This document shows, piece by piece, positions 54,880-64,000 of a stretch of DNA of 64,000 nt. Numbering within the stretch: the stretch's first letter is position 1; the number at the start of each line of letters is the position of its first letter. This stretch comes from BRH-c54 sp965284565 (lineage in GTDB: Bacteria > Bacteroidota > Bacteroidia > Flavobacteriales_E > Vicingaceae), in the NCBI GenBank assembly GCA_965284565.1, contig OZ260100.1, forward strand, positions 2,728,001-2,792,000, read 5' to 3'. The notes under the pieces were generated by a model. It did not search any database and had not been told where the DNA came from. It saw nothing but the letters and a program-made list of their open reading frames with translations. A program made the translations under genes and the position numbers.

Positions 54880-55422
54880 ATGAATTTTATCAAGACAACT
54901 ATTGAAGGTGTAGTAATTATAGAGCCGCTTGTTTTTGAAGATGAAAGAGGACATTTTTTTGAGTACTACCAAAAAGAGTTATTTAAAAAAAATGGAATTG
55001 AGAATAATTTTGTTCAAGATAATCAATCACTATCTCAAAAAGGAGTATTAAGAGGACTTCATTTCCAGGGGCCACCACATGCACAGGCTAAGTTAATAAG
55101 AGTAATTAAAGGATCTGTATTAGATGTTGCTGTTGATATTAGAAAAAACTCCCCAACTTATGGAAAACACCTTGTTATTGAACTATCGGAGACCAATAAA
55201 AAAATACTTTATATTCCAGAAGGTTTTGCTCATGGTTTTTTAACCTTAGCTGATAATACCATTTTTTCATACAAATGTTCTAATTATTACAATAAAGCAT
55301 CAGAAGGAGCTTTGTTGTGGAATGATAAAGATTTAGCTATTAATTGGGGAATTACAACTCCTATTTTATCAGGAAAAGATAAAGAAGCACCAACTTTAAA
55401 ATCATTTTCAACACCTTTCTAA
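54880..55422 (+). CDS. rfbC: dTDP-4-dehydrorhamnose 3,5-epimerase
   Basis: This cupin-fold enzyme is the third step of dTDP-L-rhamnose synthesis. The 180-residue protein has the FVQDNQSLSQKGVLRGLHFQ block with the catalytic His, the AHGFLTLADNT segment, and the tyrosine in CSNYYNKASEGALLWNDKDL. Length is normal. It lies 13 bases after the Wzc-like gene and is directly followed by the next gene. The companion genes rfbA, rfbB and rfbD are not in this window, so rhamnose donor synthesis must be completed elsewhere. Confidence 0.95.
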   Translation: MNFIKTTIEGVVIIEPLVFEDERGHFFEYYQKELFKKNGIENNFVQDNQSLSQKGVLRGLHFQGPPHAQAKLIRVIKGSVLDVAVDIRKNSPTYGKHLVIELSETNKKILYIPEGFAHGFLTLADNTIFSYKCSNYYNKASEGALLWNDKDLAINWGITTPILSGKDKEAPTLKSFSTPF

Positions 55423-56496
55423 ATGGAACTGTTTTCTAATAAACATATCTTTTTCTTTTTGGGAGCATTGTTGTTTTCTTTTTTCATCAATAACATATTA
55501 TTGAGGTTTGTTAAAACACTTGGAATTAGAAATGATAAAGATATAGATGTTAGGTGGAGTGCTAAGTCGAAACCCGCACTTGGTGGATTAACTTTTTACA
55601 TTGTTTTTTTGTTGTCAATCACGCTACATCCTTTTGTTTTTTCTTACCATAACATAGATATGGATTTCCAAACAACAGGAATGATAGGAGCAGTTTCATT
55701 AGGGTTTTTAATGGGCTTGGCAGATGATGCCTATAATACTAAACCTTTATTAAAATTAATTGTACAAATAGTTTGTGGAGTAATATTAATTTATTCAGGA
55801 ACTTATATTAACTTATTTGAAAATAATATTTGGAACTATACATTAACAATAGTATGGGTAGTAGGTTTAATGAATTCTATAAACATGTTGGACAATATGG
55901 ATGGTATTACTACATCTATTTCATTAATTATTCTAATTATAATCCTTTCAGTAATGTTAGGACATGAACATAACCCAACCTACTTAACCATTGTAATAGG
56001 TCTAATTGCAACCTTATTTTGTTTTCTATATTTCAATTGGAATCCTTCAAAAATGTTTATGGGAGATACAGGGAGTCAGTTTTTAGGTGTCACTCTAGCA
56101 GGGTTAAGCATACATTATTTATGGAATCCAGTTCAAAATGGAAGTGACTTTGCTATTTCAAGGCAATTCATCATTCCTTTGTTAAGTTTTATTATCCCAA
56201 TTATTGATACAACAACTGTAGTTATTAAAAGAGCAAGCAAAGGAAAATCACCTTTTGTAGGTGGTAAAGATCATACAACTCATCATTTATCCTATTTAGG
56301 ACTTAGTGAAAAACAAGTAGCTATTATTATGCTTATAATTGCTATTGTAGCAGCTATTATGGTTTATGTTATTGTAAATCATATTCCTAAATGGACGCAT
56401 GCTTATACCGCTATTTTTGGAGGCTTTTTTCTAGTTGTATTTTTTACACTTTTTCGTATTGCTAATAAAAATATCGACAAGTCAGAAAACAAATAA
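55423..56496 (+). CDS. WecA/MraY-family undecaprenyl-phosphate sugar-phosphate transferase
   Basis: This 357-residue integral membrane enzyme starts lipid-linked polysaccharide synthesis by adding a sugar 1-phosphate to undecaprenyl phosphate. About ten hydrophobic segments are seen. The family signatures are GLADDAYNTKPLLKL, MLDNMDGITT, FMGDTGSQFLG and the cytoplasmic loop with KDHTTHHLSYLG, with the two DD/ND motifs intact. Length fits WecA/TagO (about 360). It starts at the base after the rfbC stop, so it is coupled with that gene. It is the probable initiating enzyme of the block; sugar type is unknown. Confidence 0.92.
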   Translation: MELFSNKHIFFFLGALLFSFFINNILLRFVKTLGIRNDKDIDVRWSAKSKPALGGLTFYIVFLLSITLHPFVFSYHNIDMDFQTTGMIGAVSLGFLMGLADDAYNTKPLLKLIVQIVCGVILIYSGTYINLFENNIWNYTLTIVWVVGLMNSINMLDNMDGITTSISLIILIIILSVMLGHEHNPTYLTIVIGLIATLFCFLYFNWNPSKMFMGDTGSQFLGVTLAGLSIHYLWNPVQNGSDFAISRQFIIPLLSFIIPIIDTTTVVIKRASKGKSPFVGGKDHTTHHLSYLGLSEKQVAIIMLIIAIVAAIMVYVIVNHIPKWTHAYTAIFGGFFLVVFFTLFRIANKNIDKSENK

Positions 56497-56498
56497 CC

Positions 56499-58013
56499 AT
56501 GTCAAAAACACTTTCTAATCACTTATATGAATTAATTTTTTCATTATCGAGTAGTGAAAAAAGGTATGTTAAGTTGTTTATGACAAAACATATTGGGAAA
56601 GAAAATCAACTTAGCTTAAAACTGTTTAACTTAATACTAAAAAAAGAAGGTAAATCAGTAGAACACATAGAAGAAAAAATAATTTTCACAAAACATCCTT
56701 CAAGACTTAAGAATTATCTTTACGACATTATAATAAAAGCCTTAGAAGATTATCACGCTCAAAAATCTATCAATATTACTGTAAGAAGAAAGATTAACCA
56801 AATAGAAATATTGTATAACAAAGCCTTGTATAAACAAGCTGTTGTTATGGCGGATAAAACCCTTAAGCTTTCTCAGAAAATAGATAACCAAACTTATGTC
56901 ATAGAAACCATAAGTTGGTATATGAATGCCTTAAAAACCTTTGAAGGGAAAAAATATCAGGCAAAGTATGATAGACTTCAAAAAATTCAAAATGAGGCAA
57001 TAAATAAGTTAAGTGTTGAAAGGAAGTATTTAAATTTAAGTAATAAAGGGTTTATATTGACCAAGAAAAGTGGGCTGTTGCAATCTCAAGAAAACTTAAA
57101 TAAGTTTAATGAAATTATTAATAATCCTTTACTTTCTGAAGATGTTTTAACCAATAGTTTTATTTCTACAAGGTGTTTTCATAGCATTTGGGCCAATTAT
57201 CATTACGCCACAAATAATTATAAAGAAGAACACAAGTGTTTGTATCAAGTAATAAAACTTTATGAGGATTATCCTCTAAGAAAAGATACCGACCAATATA
57301 ACTACATTACTTATTTGAATAACTATGCAGTTGGTTGTTCTAGAAATAAAGATTGGGAACAAGCACAATATTACTTTAAGAAGTTAAGTGCTATTTCTCC
57401 AAATTCAAATCAAATTGAGATTAAAATTTTTGAATACCTATCGTGTAATTATTTAAACCTTTTAATTGAGGATGTAGATTTAAATAAAATGAAGCAAGAG
57501 CTACCTAAAATAGAGCTTGGTTTAAAAAAATATGATAGTAAAATAACACCACTTTTCAAAAAAATTATTCAATTCAATTTATGTTATTCCTATTTTCTGT
57601 TAGAAGATTATAAAAAAGCACAGTATTATAATTTTATTATTGTAAATGAAAAAGATGATACATTTAGATCGGATGTTTATCTTATTTCTAAAATAATTCA
57701 GTTTATTCTTCACTATAAGATGAAAAATATAGATTTATATGAATCATTTTATAATTCAATGAAATACCTTTTTGAGCAAAAAAACATAAATTACGTTTTA
57801 TATCATAGTTTTTTAAGGTTTATTAAACAATTAATACATGATGATAATGTTGGTGTTTTTGAAAAATATGAATCAGAATTATTAGAGATTGTTCAAACAC
57901 CTAAAGAACGTCAATTACTCAGTAATTTTAATATCCTATGTTGGGTACAAAGTGAAATAAAAGGTGTTGAAATGGCAAAATGTTTAAAAGTTTATAATAC
58001 TGAATTTTCTTAA
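56499..58013 (+). CDS. Cytoplasmic TPR-like protein of unknown function
   Basis: This 504-residue protein has no signal peptide or membrane segment. It begins with a motif that I have seen only in Bacteroidota proteins, LSSSEKRYVKLFM near residues 16-28, followed by helical repeats through the rest of the chain (for example KALYKQAVVMADKTLKLSQK, NYAVGCSRNKDWEQAQYYF), which look like TPR pairs. It lies 2 bases after the WecA-like gene, in the same operon, so it could regulate polysaccharide synthesis; this rests on position only. No catalytic motif is seen. Confidence 0.65.
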   Translation: MSKTLSNHLYELIFSLSSSEKRYVKLFMTKHIGKENQLSLKLFNLILKKEGKSVEHIEEKIIFTKHPSRLKNYLYDIIIKALEDYHAQKSINITVRRKINQIEILYNKALYKQAVVMADKTLKLSQKIDNQTYVIETISWYMNALKTFEGKKYQAKYDRLQKIQNEAINKLSVERKYLNLSNKGFILTKKSGLLQSQENLNKFNEIINNPLLSEDVLTNSFISTRCFHSIWANYHYATNNYKEEHKCLYQVIKLYEDYPLRKDTDQYNYITYLNNYAVGCSRNKDWEQAQYYFKKLSAISPNSNQIEIKIFEYLSCNYLNLLIEDVDLNKMKQELPKIELGLKKYDSKITPLFKKIIQFNLCYSYFLLEDYKKAQYYNFIIVNEKDDTFRSDVYLISKIIQFILHYKMKNIDLYESFYNSMKYLFEQKNINYVLYHSFLRFIKQLIHDDNVGVFEKYESELLEIVQTPKERQLLSNFNILCWVQSEIKGVEMAKCLKVYNTEFS

Positions 58014-58183
58014 AGATATCAATGATTTTAATATTGATATAAATTACCTTTTTAAGTTCCATTATTTAACTAAAAACTTCTAATAATATAGGTTTAAATA
58101 GTAATTATTAGCAATTGCTTATTTTTTATTAATGGTAAAGCAAATTAATATTGTTCTGAAAAACAAATAATTTAGTTTTAGCC

Positions 58184-61100
58184 ATGAAAAACAAATTCTT
58201 TAATTTTTACAGTACAATTTCAATAGTTGTTATTTTTTTTATGTTGTCAACTCAAAGTGAAGCTCAAGAGAAGAAAAGAGCAACCTTTTGGCATTTTGGA
58301 AATCAAGCAGCGTTAGATTTTACTTGTCAGCCCGTTAGTTTTGCGGGCAGTCAAATGAATTCTTTTGAAGGTTCGGCTACTATAAGTGATACTAATGGAA
58401 TTCTTCAGTTTTATACACAAGGAACAACAGTTTGGGATAGAAATAATAATATAATGCCTAACGGAACAGGGTTGTTAGGAAATCCTTCTTCTGTACAGGC
58501 TGCTGTCATTGTTCCACATCCAGGAAATAATGACAGGTATTATATTTTTACCACAGATGCCATATTTGAAAATAATGGTATTAATGGATTACAATGGCAT
58601 GAGGTTGATATGACTTTAAATGCAGGTAATGGAGATGTTATTACTAAGAATAATATGCTTACTGATAAAACTCAAGAAAGATTAGTAGCTGTAAGAAATG
58701 CTACATCTACTGGTTATTGGATAGTGGTTTTAAAAATTCATCCTACATCAACTTCTAGTTCTAACCAAGGATACAATGAATTTCATGCATATGAAGTAAC
58801 AGCAGCAGGAGTAAATCCTGTGCCGGTAATATCCACAACAGGTCCAATGATTAACTGGAATTCTTATGGAATGTATATGTCTCCTCAAGGCAATGCTTTG
58901 GTAACTGCTCATCCAGATTTTAATGTATATGATTTTAATAATTCAACAGGAGCTTTGGTTCACAAATGGCAAGCAGTTGTTAGTCCTTTTATGGGGTCCT
59001 TTGAATTTTCTCCTGATGGAAATATTTTGTATGGAACACGTCAAGGAAGTGCTATTTATCAATTTGATTTGAATGCTGCAAATGTAACTGCTTTTGAAAA
59101 CTCAATGACTCAAGTTTCACCAGCAGGTTCTTCTTATAAGGCGTTGCAGTTAGCTTCCGATTGTAGGTTATATGCCATGCCAGCAAGTGGAAATTATCTT
59201 TCGGCATTTAACAATCCTAATGTTTTTGGAGCTGGAAGTGGTTTTGTGCAAAATGCTGTAACCATTAGTTCAGGAACTTTTAACCATTGTTTAACTAATT
59301 TTTGTGCTTCTTTTTTTGAAGATCCTTGTTTATCAAGGTTAGACTTTTCTCTTTCTGCTATAGATGCCAGTTGTGTAAATGATGGTTCTGCGAGTGTTAT
59401 CAATTTACAAGGACAACCTCAATTTAACTTTTTATGGTCAACAGGAGCTACGACACAAACAATAAACAATTTAAGCGGAGGAATGTACACGGTAACCGTT
59501 TCTGATGCTAGTGGTTGTAGTATTACCGATAGTATATTTGTAAATCAACCACAAACAGTTGTTATAGATAGCGCTACTATCACTAATGCTTCTACCTGTG
59601 GAGCTACTGATGGAGCAATAGATATTCATACATCTGTAGTTGGTTTCGATACACTTACTACATTATTAGCAGAAGGCTTTGAAACAGATGGACATGGAGT
59701 AAGATATACTGCCAATCCATACCCTGGAACACCAAGTACTTTTTACTTTTTTACAAGAGGAGATGATAATACTATTAATTTCACAACTAATCCAACTAAT
59801 GAAGAAGGTGCTTATTATTTTGGAGCAAGAAGAACGGGTTTTTCTAGCCTTCCCATAACATGTGATGTTACCACTAATCCAACTAATATAGCAGGTTATT
59901 CAAACATTGAAGTTTGTGTTTTATTGGCTTTAGGAAGAAATAATATGAGTGTTGATCCTAATAACCACATGACTGTAGAATATAATGTAGATGGTTTAGG
60001 TTGGAATACGTTAGCCACATTCAGACCACCATCAGGAAGTTTTCCTTCGGGATTAGCAGAAGATACCAATAACGATGGTTTTGGTGATGGAACAGCATTA
60101 TCAACTACTTTTCAAGATTTTTGTTACCAAGTTCCAACTACAGGAGCAAATATTGAAGTACGTGTAAGCACCGATATGAGTGGATCAAGTTTGCGTCAAT
60201 CAGCTTTCGACTTTATTAGAGTTAAAGGACAAGCACCATACAACTACACTTATTTATGGTCAACGTCAGACACAACTCAAGATGTAAGTGGTTTGTCTCA
60301 AGGAACTTATTGGGTAACTATTACTGGACAGAATGCGTGTGTTGTTTCTGATACTTTTACCATTACAGACCCATGCGTTCCTCAAACACTAACAGCATCT
60401 TTTACATTACCATCAGATACTATTTGTGTTGGAGATTGTTTTACTCCTGTAGATAACAGTACAGGTGCTAATATTAATGCTTGGAATTGGACTTTTGCTA
60501 GTGGAACACCAGGAACAAGTGCAAATCAAAACCCAGGAAGTATTTGTTATACTACAGCAGGTACACATAACATTACGCTTCAAGTAACTGATGCTAGTTC
60601 AAACATTGATGACACAACAATTGTAATTACAGTGCTAGCTCCAACAACAGGTACAACAACAGCTGCTATTTGTCAGGGAGATAGTGTTTTATTAGGAGGG
60701 ACTTACCAAACAGTAGCAGGTAATTATTACGATACTTTAACTAATGTTTTTGGTTGTGATAGTGTGTTAACAACCACATTGTTCGTAAATCCAGCAGACG
60801 ATGCTGGATTTAGTTATTCAGCCAGTACTTATTGCTTATCAGATCCAAATCCATCACCAACCATAACAGGATTAACAGGGGGTATATTTACAATTGATAA
60901 TAGTGGAATAATTAATTCAACTACCGGTGAGGTTAATATTGCATCTTCAGGAGTAGGAGCATTTAATGTAACCTACACAACCAATGGAACATGTCCTTCA
61001 GATAGTACTGTTACTATAAACATAACTTCGGGAGCTAATGCAACCATAACACCTGTAGCAACTATTTGTGAAAATGCACTTCCATTTATATTAACAGCTG

Positions 61101-62536
61101 TAGATGGTGGTGGAACTTGGTCAGGAACAGGGATTACCAATACTACAAATGGTACTTTTGACCCAAGTGTTGCCGGAGCAGGAAATCATACCATTACTTA
61201 TGCAATAAGTTCTTCTTGTGGAGATACAGACACCGTTGTTATTACCGTATTAAGTGTTCCAACAAATAATACAACAACTACCATTTGTCAGGGAGATAGT
61301 ATTTTGTTAGGAGGAAGCTTTCAAACTACAGCAGGCACATACAATGACACGCTTACTGCTGGAGCTGCAAACGGATGTGATAGCATAGTAGTTACCACTT
61401 TAACAGTTAATCCGGTAGCCACAGGAACAGCTACAACAACTATTTGTCAAGGAGACAGTATTTTGCTGGGAGGAGCTTATCAAACAACAGCAGGAAATTA
61501 TGTTGATACAATTTCAGGTGGAAGTGCTAATGGATGTGATAGTGTTTTAACCACAACTCTAACTGTCAACCCAATCAACAATAATAATTCAACTGTTAGC
61601 ATCTGTCAAGGAGATAGTGCTTTAATACATGGTAATTATGAGACAACAGCCGGAATCTATTCACAAACCTTTACCAATATAAACGGGTGTGATAGTATAG
61701 AAAATGTAACCTTGGTAGTAAATGCAGCAACTAATACTACACAAGTAATTGATTTTTGTGCAGGAGACAGTGTTGTTTTAGGAGCGAATACCTATTATAC
61801 AAATACTACAGTAGTAGATACATTTACAAGTGCTATTGGTTGCGATAGTTTAATTACCTATCAAATTATTCAAAGAGATACGTTTAATGTTATCAATAAT
61901 ATGAGTATTTGTGATGGCGAAAGTGCTTTCTTGCAAGGAGCAAATCAAACAACAAGTGGAACGTATGTAGATACTTACACCTCAATTTACGGATGTGATA
62001 GTCTTGTTACAACTAATTTAACAGTAAACCCTTCACCAATAGCTTTTGCAGGAAATGACACAACAGTTGGATACAACACAACGGTTACTTTAAACGGTTC
62101 GGGAGGAGTAGTTTATACATGGAGTCCATCAACAGGATTAAGTTGTTCTAATTGTAGCAATCCATCAGTAATTATTACAGAAGAAACTACTTTTTATCTT
62201 ACGGTAACAGATGCTAACGGATGTTCTTCAACCGACCAAGTAACCATTTTTATGGATGATAGTTTTGTGTTTTTTGTCCCTAATATTTTTTCACCTAATG
62301 GAGATAATGAAAATGATGTGTTTTATGTAAGAGGTCAAGGGTTTAAATCCATAAGCATTAACATATTTAACAGGTGGGGACAAAAAGTTTTTGAGAGTGA
62401 TGATGTAAATAATGGATGGGACGGAACTTTTAATGGACAAGAAATGAATACAGGTGTTTTTGTTTATTATATCAATTTAGAACTATACAACGGAGATAAA
62501 GTTCAAAAACAAGGAAATATCACTCTAGTAAGGTAA
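58184..62536 (+). CDS. Giant multi-domain T9SS type B sorted surface protein
   Basis: This 1,450-residue protein has a signal peptide (cleaved after EAQE). The first 370 residues form a propeller-like domain (HFGNQAALDFTCQPV onward). SprB-type repeats lie at about 385-460 and 690-740 (FLWSTGATTQTINNLSGGMY, YLWSTSDTTQDVSGLSQGTY), with an insert of jelly-roll type between. A PKD domain follows (about 745-815). Then six related modules contain CxGDS and GCDS; five of them (from about residue 1030) run at 51-53-residue spacing. A final type B sorting (gliding motility-associated, CHU_C) domain has FVPNIFSPNGDNENDVF, IFNRWGQKVF and GWDGTFNGQ. It is probably anchored as an adhesin or matrix protein. 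The PorP/SprF gene that follows is a likely partner. Confidence 0.92.
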   Translation: MKNKFFNFYSTISIVVIFFMLSTQSEAQEKKRATFWHFGNQAALDFTCQPVSFAGSQMNSFEGSATISDTNGILQFYTQGTTVWDRNNNIMPNGTGLLGNPSSVQAAVIVPHPGNNDRYYIFTTDAIFENNGINGLQWHEVDMTLNAGNGDVITKNNMLTDKTQERLVAVRNATSTGYWIVVLKIHPTSTSSSNQGYNEFHAYEVTAAGVNPVPVISTTGPMINWNSYGMYMSPQGNALVTAHPDFNVYDFNNSTGALVHKWQAVVSPFMGSFEFSPDGNILYGTRQGSAIYQFDLNAANVTAFENSMTQVSPAGSSYKALQLASDCRLYAMPASGNYLSAFNNPNVFGAGSGFVQNAVTISSGTFNHCLTNFCASFFEDPCLSRLDFSLSAIDASCVNDGSASVINLQGQPQFNFLWSTGATTQTINNLSGGMYTVTVSDASGCSITDSIFVNQPQTVVIDSATITNASTCGATDGAIDIHTSVVGFDTLTTLLAEGFETDGHGVRYTANPYPGTPSTFYFFTRGDDNTINFTTNPTNEEGAYYFGARRTGFSSLPITCDVTTNPTNIAGYSNIEVCVLLALGRNNMSVDPNNHMTVEYNVDGLGWNTLATFRPPSGSFPSGLAEDTNNDGFGDGTALSTTFQDFCYQVPTTGANIEVRVSTDMSGSSLRQSAFDFIRVKGQAPYNYTYLWSTSDTTQDVSGLSQGTYWVTITGQNACVVSDTFTITDPCVPQTLTASFTLPSDTICVGDCFTPVDNSTGANINAWNWTFASGTPGTSANQNPGSICYTTAGTHNITLQVTDASSNIDDTTIVITVLAPTTGTTTAAICQGDSVLLGGTYQTVAGNYYDTLTNVFGCDSVLTTTLFVNPADDAGFSYSASTYCLSDPNPSPTITGLTGGIFTIDNSGIINSTTGEVNIASSGVGAFNVTYTTNGTCPSDSTVTINITSGANATITPVATICENALPFILTAVDGGGTWSGTGITNTTNGTFDPSVAGAGNHTITYAISSSCGDTDTVVITVLSVPTNNTTTTICQGDSILLGGSFQTTAGTYNDTLTAGAANGCDSIVVTTLTVNPVATGTATTTICQGDSILLGGAYQTTAGNYVDTISGGSANGCDSVLTTTLTVNPINNNNSTVSICQGDSALIHGNYETTAGIYSQTFTNINGCDSIENVTLVVNAATNTTQVIDFCAGDSVVLGANTYYTNTTVVDTFTSAIGCDSLITYQIIQRDTFNVINNMSICDGESAFLQGANQTTSGTYVDTYTSIYGCDSLVTTNLTVNPSPIAFAGNDTTVGYNTTVTLNGSGGVVYTWSPSTGLSCSNCSNPSVIITEETTFYLTVTDANGCSSTDQVTIFMDDSFVFFVPNIFSPNGDNENDVFYVRGQGFKSISINIFNRWGQKVFESDDVNNGWDGTFNGQEMNTGVFVYYINLELYNGDKVQKQGNITLVR
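61265..62036 (+). repeat. Five in-frame tandem Cys-module repeats within the T9SS type B gene
   Basis: Modules begin with a cysteine in CQGDS, CAGDS or CDGES and end with GCDS plus a VNP-type strand. The first cysteine codons lie at 61286, 61445, 61604, 61757 and 61910, giving spacings of 159, 159, 153 and 153 bases. A sixth copy, at 60671, is set apart. The DNA is only partly conserved, so this is an old duplication. Confidence 0.8.
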
Positions 62537-62558
62537 ATTATATTAATCAACTAAATTA

Positions 62559-63608
62559 ATGTATATGAAAAAAGCGGCCATAATCATATTTGTTATTTTA
62601 ATGTTTGTTGAAAAAGGAAAATCTCAGGACATTCATTTTTCACAATATTTTAATACTCCACTAATAATAAACCCAGCATTAACAGGTGTTTTTGGAGGAG
62701 ACCAAAGAGCAATGCTAGCATATAGAAATCAGTGGTCAAGTGTTGCTTCACCTTATAAAACTTACGGGGCATCATTTGATACTCGATTGTTTGAAAAAAG
62801 TAGAAAAAACTTTTTGCTTGGAGTAGGGTTTAATGTTTATAAAGATGTTGCTGGAGATACGGAAATGGGAATTACTAGTGCAGGACTTTCTGTTAGTGGT
62901 ATTGTAAAAGTTCATGATAAACAACATTTAACAGCAGGTATTCATGGAGGTTTTGACCAACGAAGTATTAACCAATCTAACATGATTTGGGACAATCAGT
63001 TTGATGGCAACTCTTATGTGCCAACAGCACCTAGTTTTGAGTTTAGAGATTATAACAAACCATTTGGAATTGCTGATGTAAATGTGGGAGTTGCCTGGGT
63101 TTATTCAGATGCTCAAAAAACAATAACTTCAAACGATGCTTTTTCTGTTAGAGTAGGACTAGCTTATAATCATCTAACAAAACCTGACATAGCTTATGGA
63201 GGTTTTTCTGATAAGTTACATGATAAAATAACCTTTCACACATCTTCTAACATAGGAATAGCAAATAGCTCATTGTCTGTTATACCAACACTGGTATTTA
63301 ATAAGCAAGGACCTAATTCAGAGTTTTTATTTGGAGCATTATTAAGACACAGGTTGAGAGAGGATTCAAAATATACCGGAATTTTTCAAGAATCTGCCAT
63401 AGCTTTTGGAGTTCACTCTAGGTGGGGAGACGCTTTAATACCTTCAATAACTTACGAAATTTCTCATTGGAAATTATGTGTGAGTTATGATGCTAATATT
63501 TCTGATTTAGCAGTAGCAAGTGGAGGAGTAGGTGGGTTTGAAATCACATTGACTTTTGTAAACCCTAGCCCTTTTGGTACTGGAAAATCTAAAGCAAGGT
63601 TTAACTAA
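62559..63608 (+). CDS. PorP/SprF-family type IX secretion membrane protein
   Basis: This outer-membrane beta-barrel protein of 349 residues helps attach or export type B sorted proteins. It has a signal peptide (IIFVILMFVEKGKSQ). The conserved start DIHFSQYFNTPLIINPALTG (the HFSQY...NPA motif) is the family hallmark, followed by AMLAYRNQWSSVASPYKTYG and late strands with FVNPSPFG. A downstream ATG at 62565 is also possible (MKKAAII). It is 22 bases after the giant type B gene and 13 bases before the next, a typical cargo-anchor arrangement (as in sprB-sprF). Confidence 0.95.
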   Translation: MYMKKAAIIIFVILMFVEKGKSQDIHFSQYFNTPLIINPALTGVFGGDQRAMLAYRNQWSSVASPYKTYGASFDTRLFEKSRKNFLLGVGFNVYKDVAGDTEMGITSAGLSVSGIVKVHDKQHLTAGIHGGFDQRSINQSNMIWDNQFDGNSYVPTAPSFEFRDYNKPFGIADVNVGVAWVYSDAQKTITSNDAFSVRVGLAYNHLTKPDIAYGGFSDKLHDKITFHTSSNIGIANSSLSVIPTLVFNKQGPNSEFLFGALLRHRLREDSKYTGIFQESAIAFGVHSRWGDALIPSITYEISHWKLCVSYDANISDLAVASGGVGGFEITLTFVNPSPFGTGKSKARFN

Positions 63609-63621
63609 CACCTATTTTTTT

Positions 63622-64000
63622 ATGACACGAATTTACTTATATTCTTTTTTAACCCTCATAACAATTAGTTTGTTTTTTAATAATGGTTATACCCAAAACT
63701 GTCCGTCATTAAATGTTGTTGGTAGCTTCAATAATATAGTATCATGGCCCACTAATTATGCTACGGCACAAAATGACGGACATTGTTTAACCTTTACACC
63801 ACCATATCCTCCAACATTATGTTTTGAATATCAGGTGCCATATTCTGATACAGTGTTGTTTTCTTTACATTTAAATGCTTGTAATAGTACAAGTTCAATA
63901 AATACAGGAAGTTATGGAGGAGGTTGTAGTGGAACAAGTTCAAGTAATTCAACTTTTACAGGAACAGCTACATACGATGCCAATTGTAATCTTATTGGCA
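63622..64000 (+). CDS. Secreted Cys-rich protein, 5' part only (cut by window edge)
   Basis: An open frame starts with ATG at 63622 and is still open at the window end (126 codons). The product begins with a signal peptide (YLYSFLTLITISLFFNNG, cleaved near YTQ), then a mature part with six or more cysteines and many Ser/Thr/Gly (QNCPSLNVVGSFNNIVSWP, GGGCSGTSSSNS). It lies 13 bases after the PorP/SprF gene and probably belongs to the same operon. The pattern fits another T9SS cargo, but its C-terminal sorting domain, if any, is outside the window. Confidence 0.7.
   Translation, partial: MTRIYLYSFLTLITISLFFNNGYTQNCPSLNVVGSFNNIVSWPTNYATAQNDGHCLTFTPPYPPTLCFEYQVPYSDTVLFSLHLNACNSTSSINTGSYGGGCSGTSSSNSTFTGTATYDANCNLIG

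Noticed and set aside
58016..58040. Terminator after the TPR-like gene (ATATCAAT with ATTGATAT)
   Set aside because: Stem is only A-T pairs and no T run follows directly; I would not call it a terminator.
1..64000. Phage, defence island, CRISPR array or tRNA genes
   Set aside because: I scanned for spaced repeats, integrase/transposase and Cas motifs and tRNA-like ends and saw none; most genes are housekeeping or surface genes.

Overview
The window is about 33% G+C and looks like a chromosomal segment of a Bacteroidota member, most likely a free-living, probably marine, Flavobacteriales-type bacterium. The reasons are type IX secretion (T9SS) C-terminal sorting domains of types A and B, a PorP/SprF-family protein, a GldK/GldJ-like protein, choice-of-anchor B and SprB-repeat proteins, TPR-SpoIIE phosphatases, and many genes preceded by the Bacteroidota sigma-A -7 box TAnnTTTG. 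I see no phage, plasmid, insertion sequence with a transposase, CRISPR array, tRNA or rRNA. Gene symbols and family calls come from motif reading, not from searches.

Layout. 1-837: 5' part of purL (minus). 1072-3631: two secreted proteins of unknown role with UVR-like helical hairpins. 3685-6725: a Do/HtrA protease, then divergent shikimate kinase and a lipid A-type acyltransferase. 6730-10454: a GDPD lipoprotein, a small barrel-like protein and a T9SS-exported trypsin-like protease. 10560-17580: zinc-ribbon protein plus Nif3, a PD40-OmpA protein, sucC and cinA. 17724-22213: tandem TPR-TM-SpoIIE phosphatases. 22520-26872: valS, a GldK-related protein and a small protein. 26916-29090: a thioesterase and a 5'-nucleotidase split into two genes in swapped order. 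29324-33271: dnaA, an unlisted 43-residue membrane protein, and an operon of DAHP synthase/chorismate mutase, LMW-PTP and an RsmI-like methylase. 33321-42604: fhs, ribBA, ruvX, an oligopeptide-binding lipoprotein, two hypothetical proteins, ribD and an M42 peptidase. 42692-50279: a choice-of-anchor B T9SS protein, asnB, an M48 protease and a secreted hypothetical protein. 50360-58013: an exopolysaccharide block (GT4, Wza-like, Wzc-like, rfbC, WecA-like, TPR-like protein). 58184-64000: a giant T9SS type B protein, its likely PorP/SprF partner and a truncated secreted protein.

The accessory theme is the cell surface: secretion substrates, a probable adhesin-anchor pair, envelope proteases and polysaccharide export. 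The rest is housekeeping (purine, riboflavin, aromatic and folate metabolism, tRNA charging, replication initiation). The strongest unexplained DNA features are two short elements bounded by inverted repeats. One is at 16189-16325, a MITE/REP-like shape. The other is at 41310-41472, a fold-back element between ribD and the M42 peptidase whose two arms point outward at nearly equal distance from the -7 boxes of both genes. Several start codons can be corrected because a TAnnTTTG box lies inside or just upstream of the longest reading frame.
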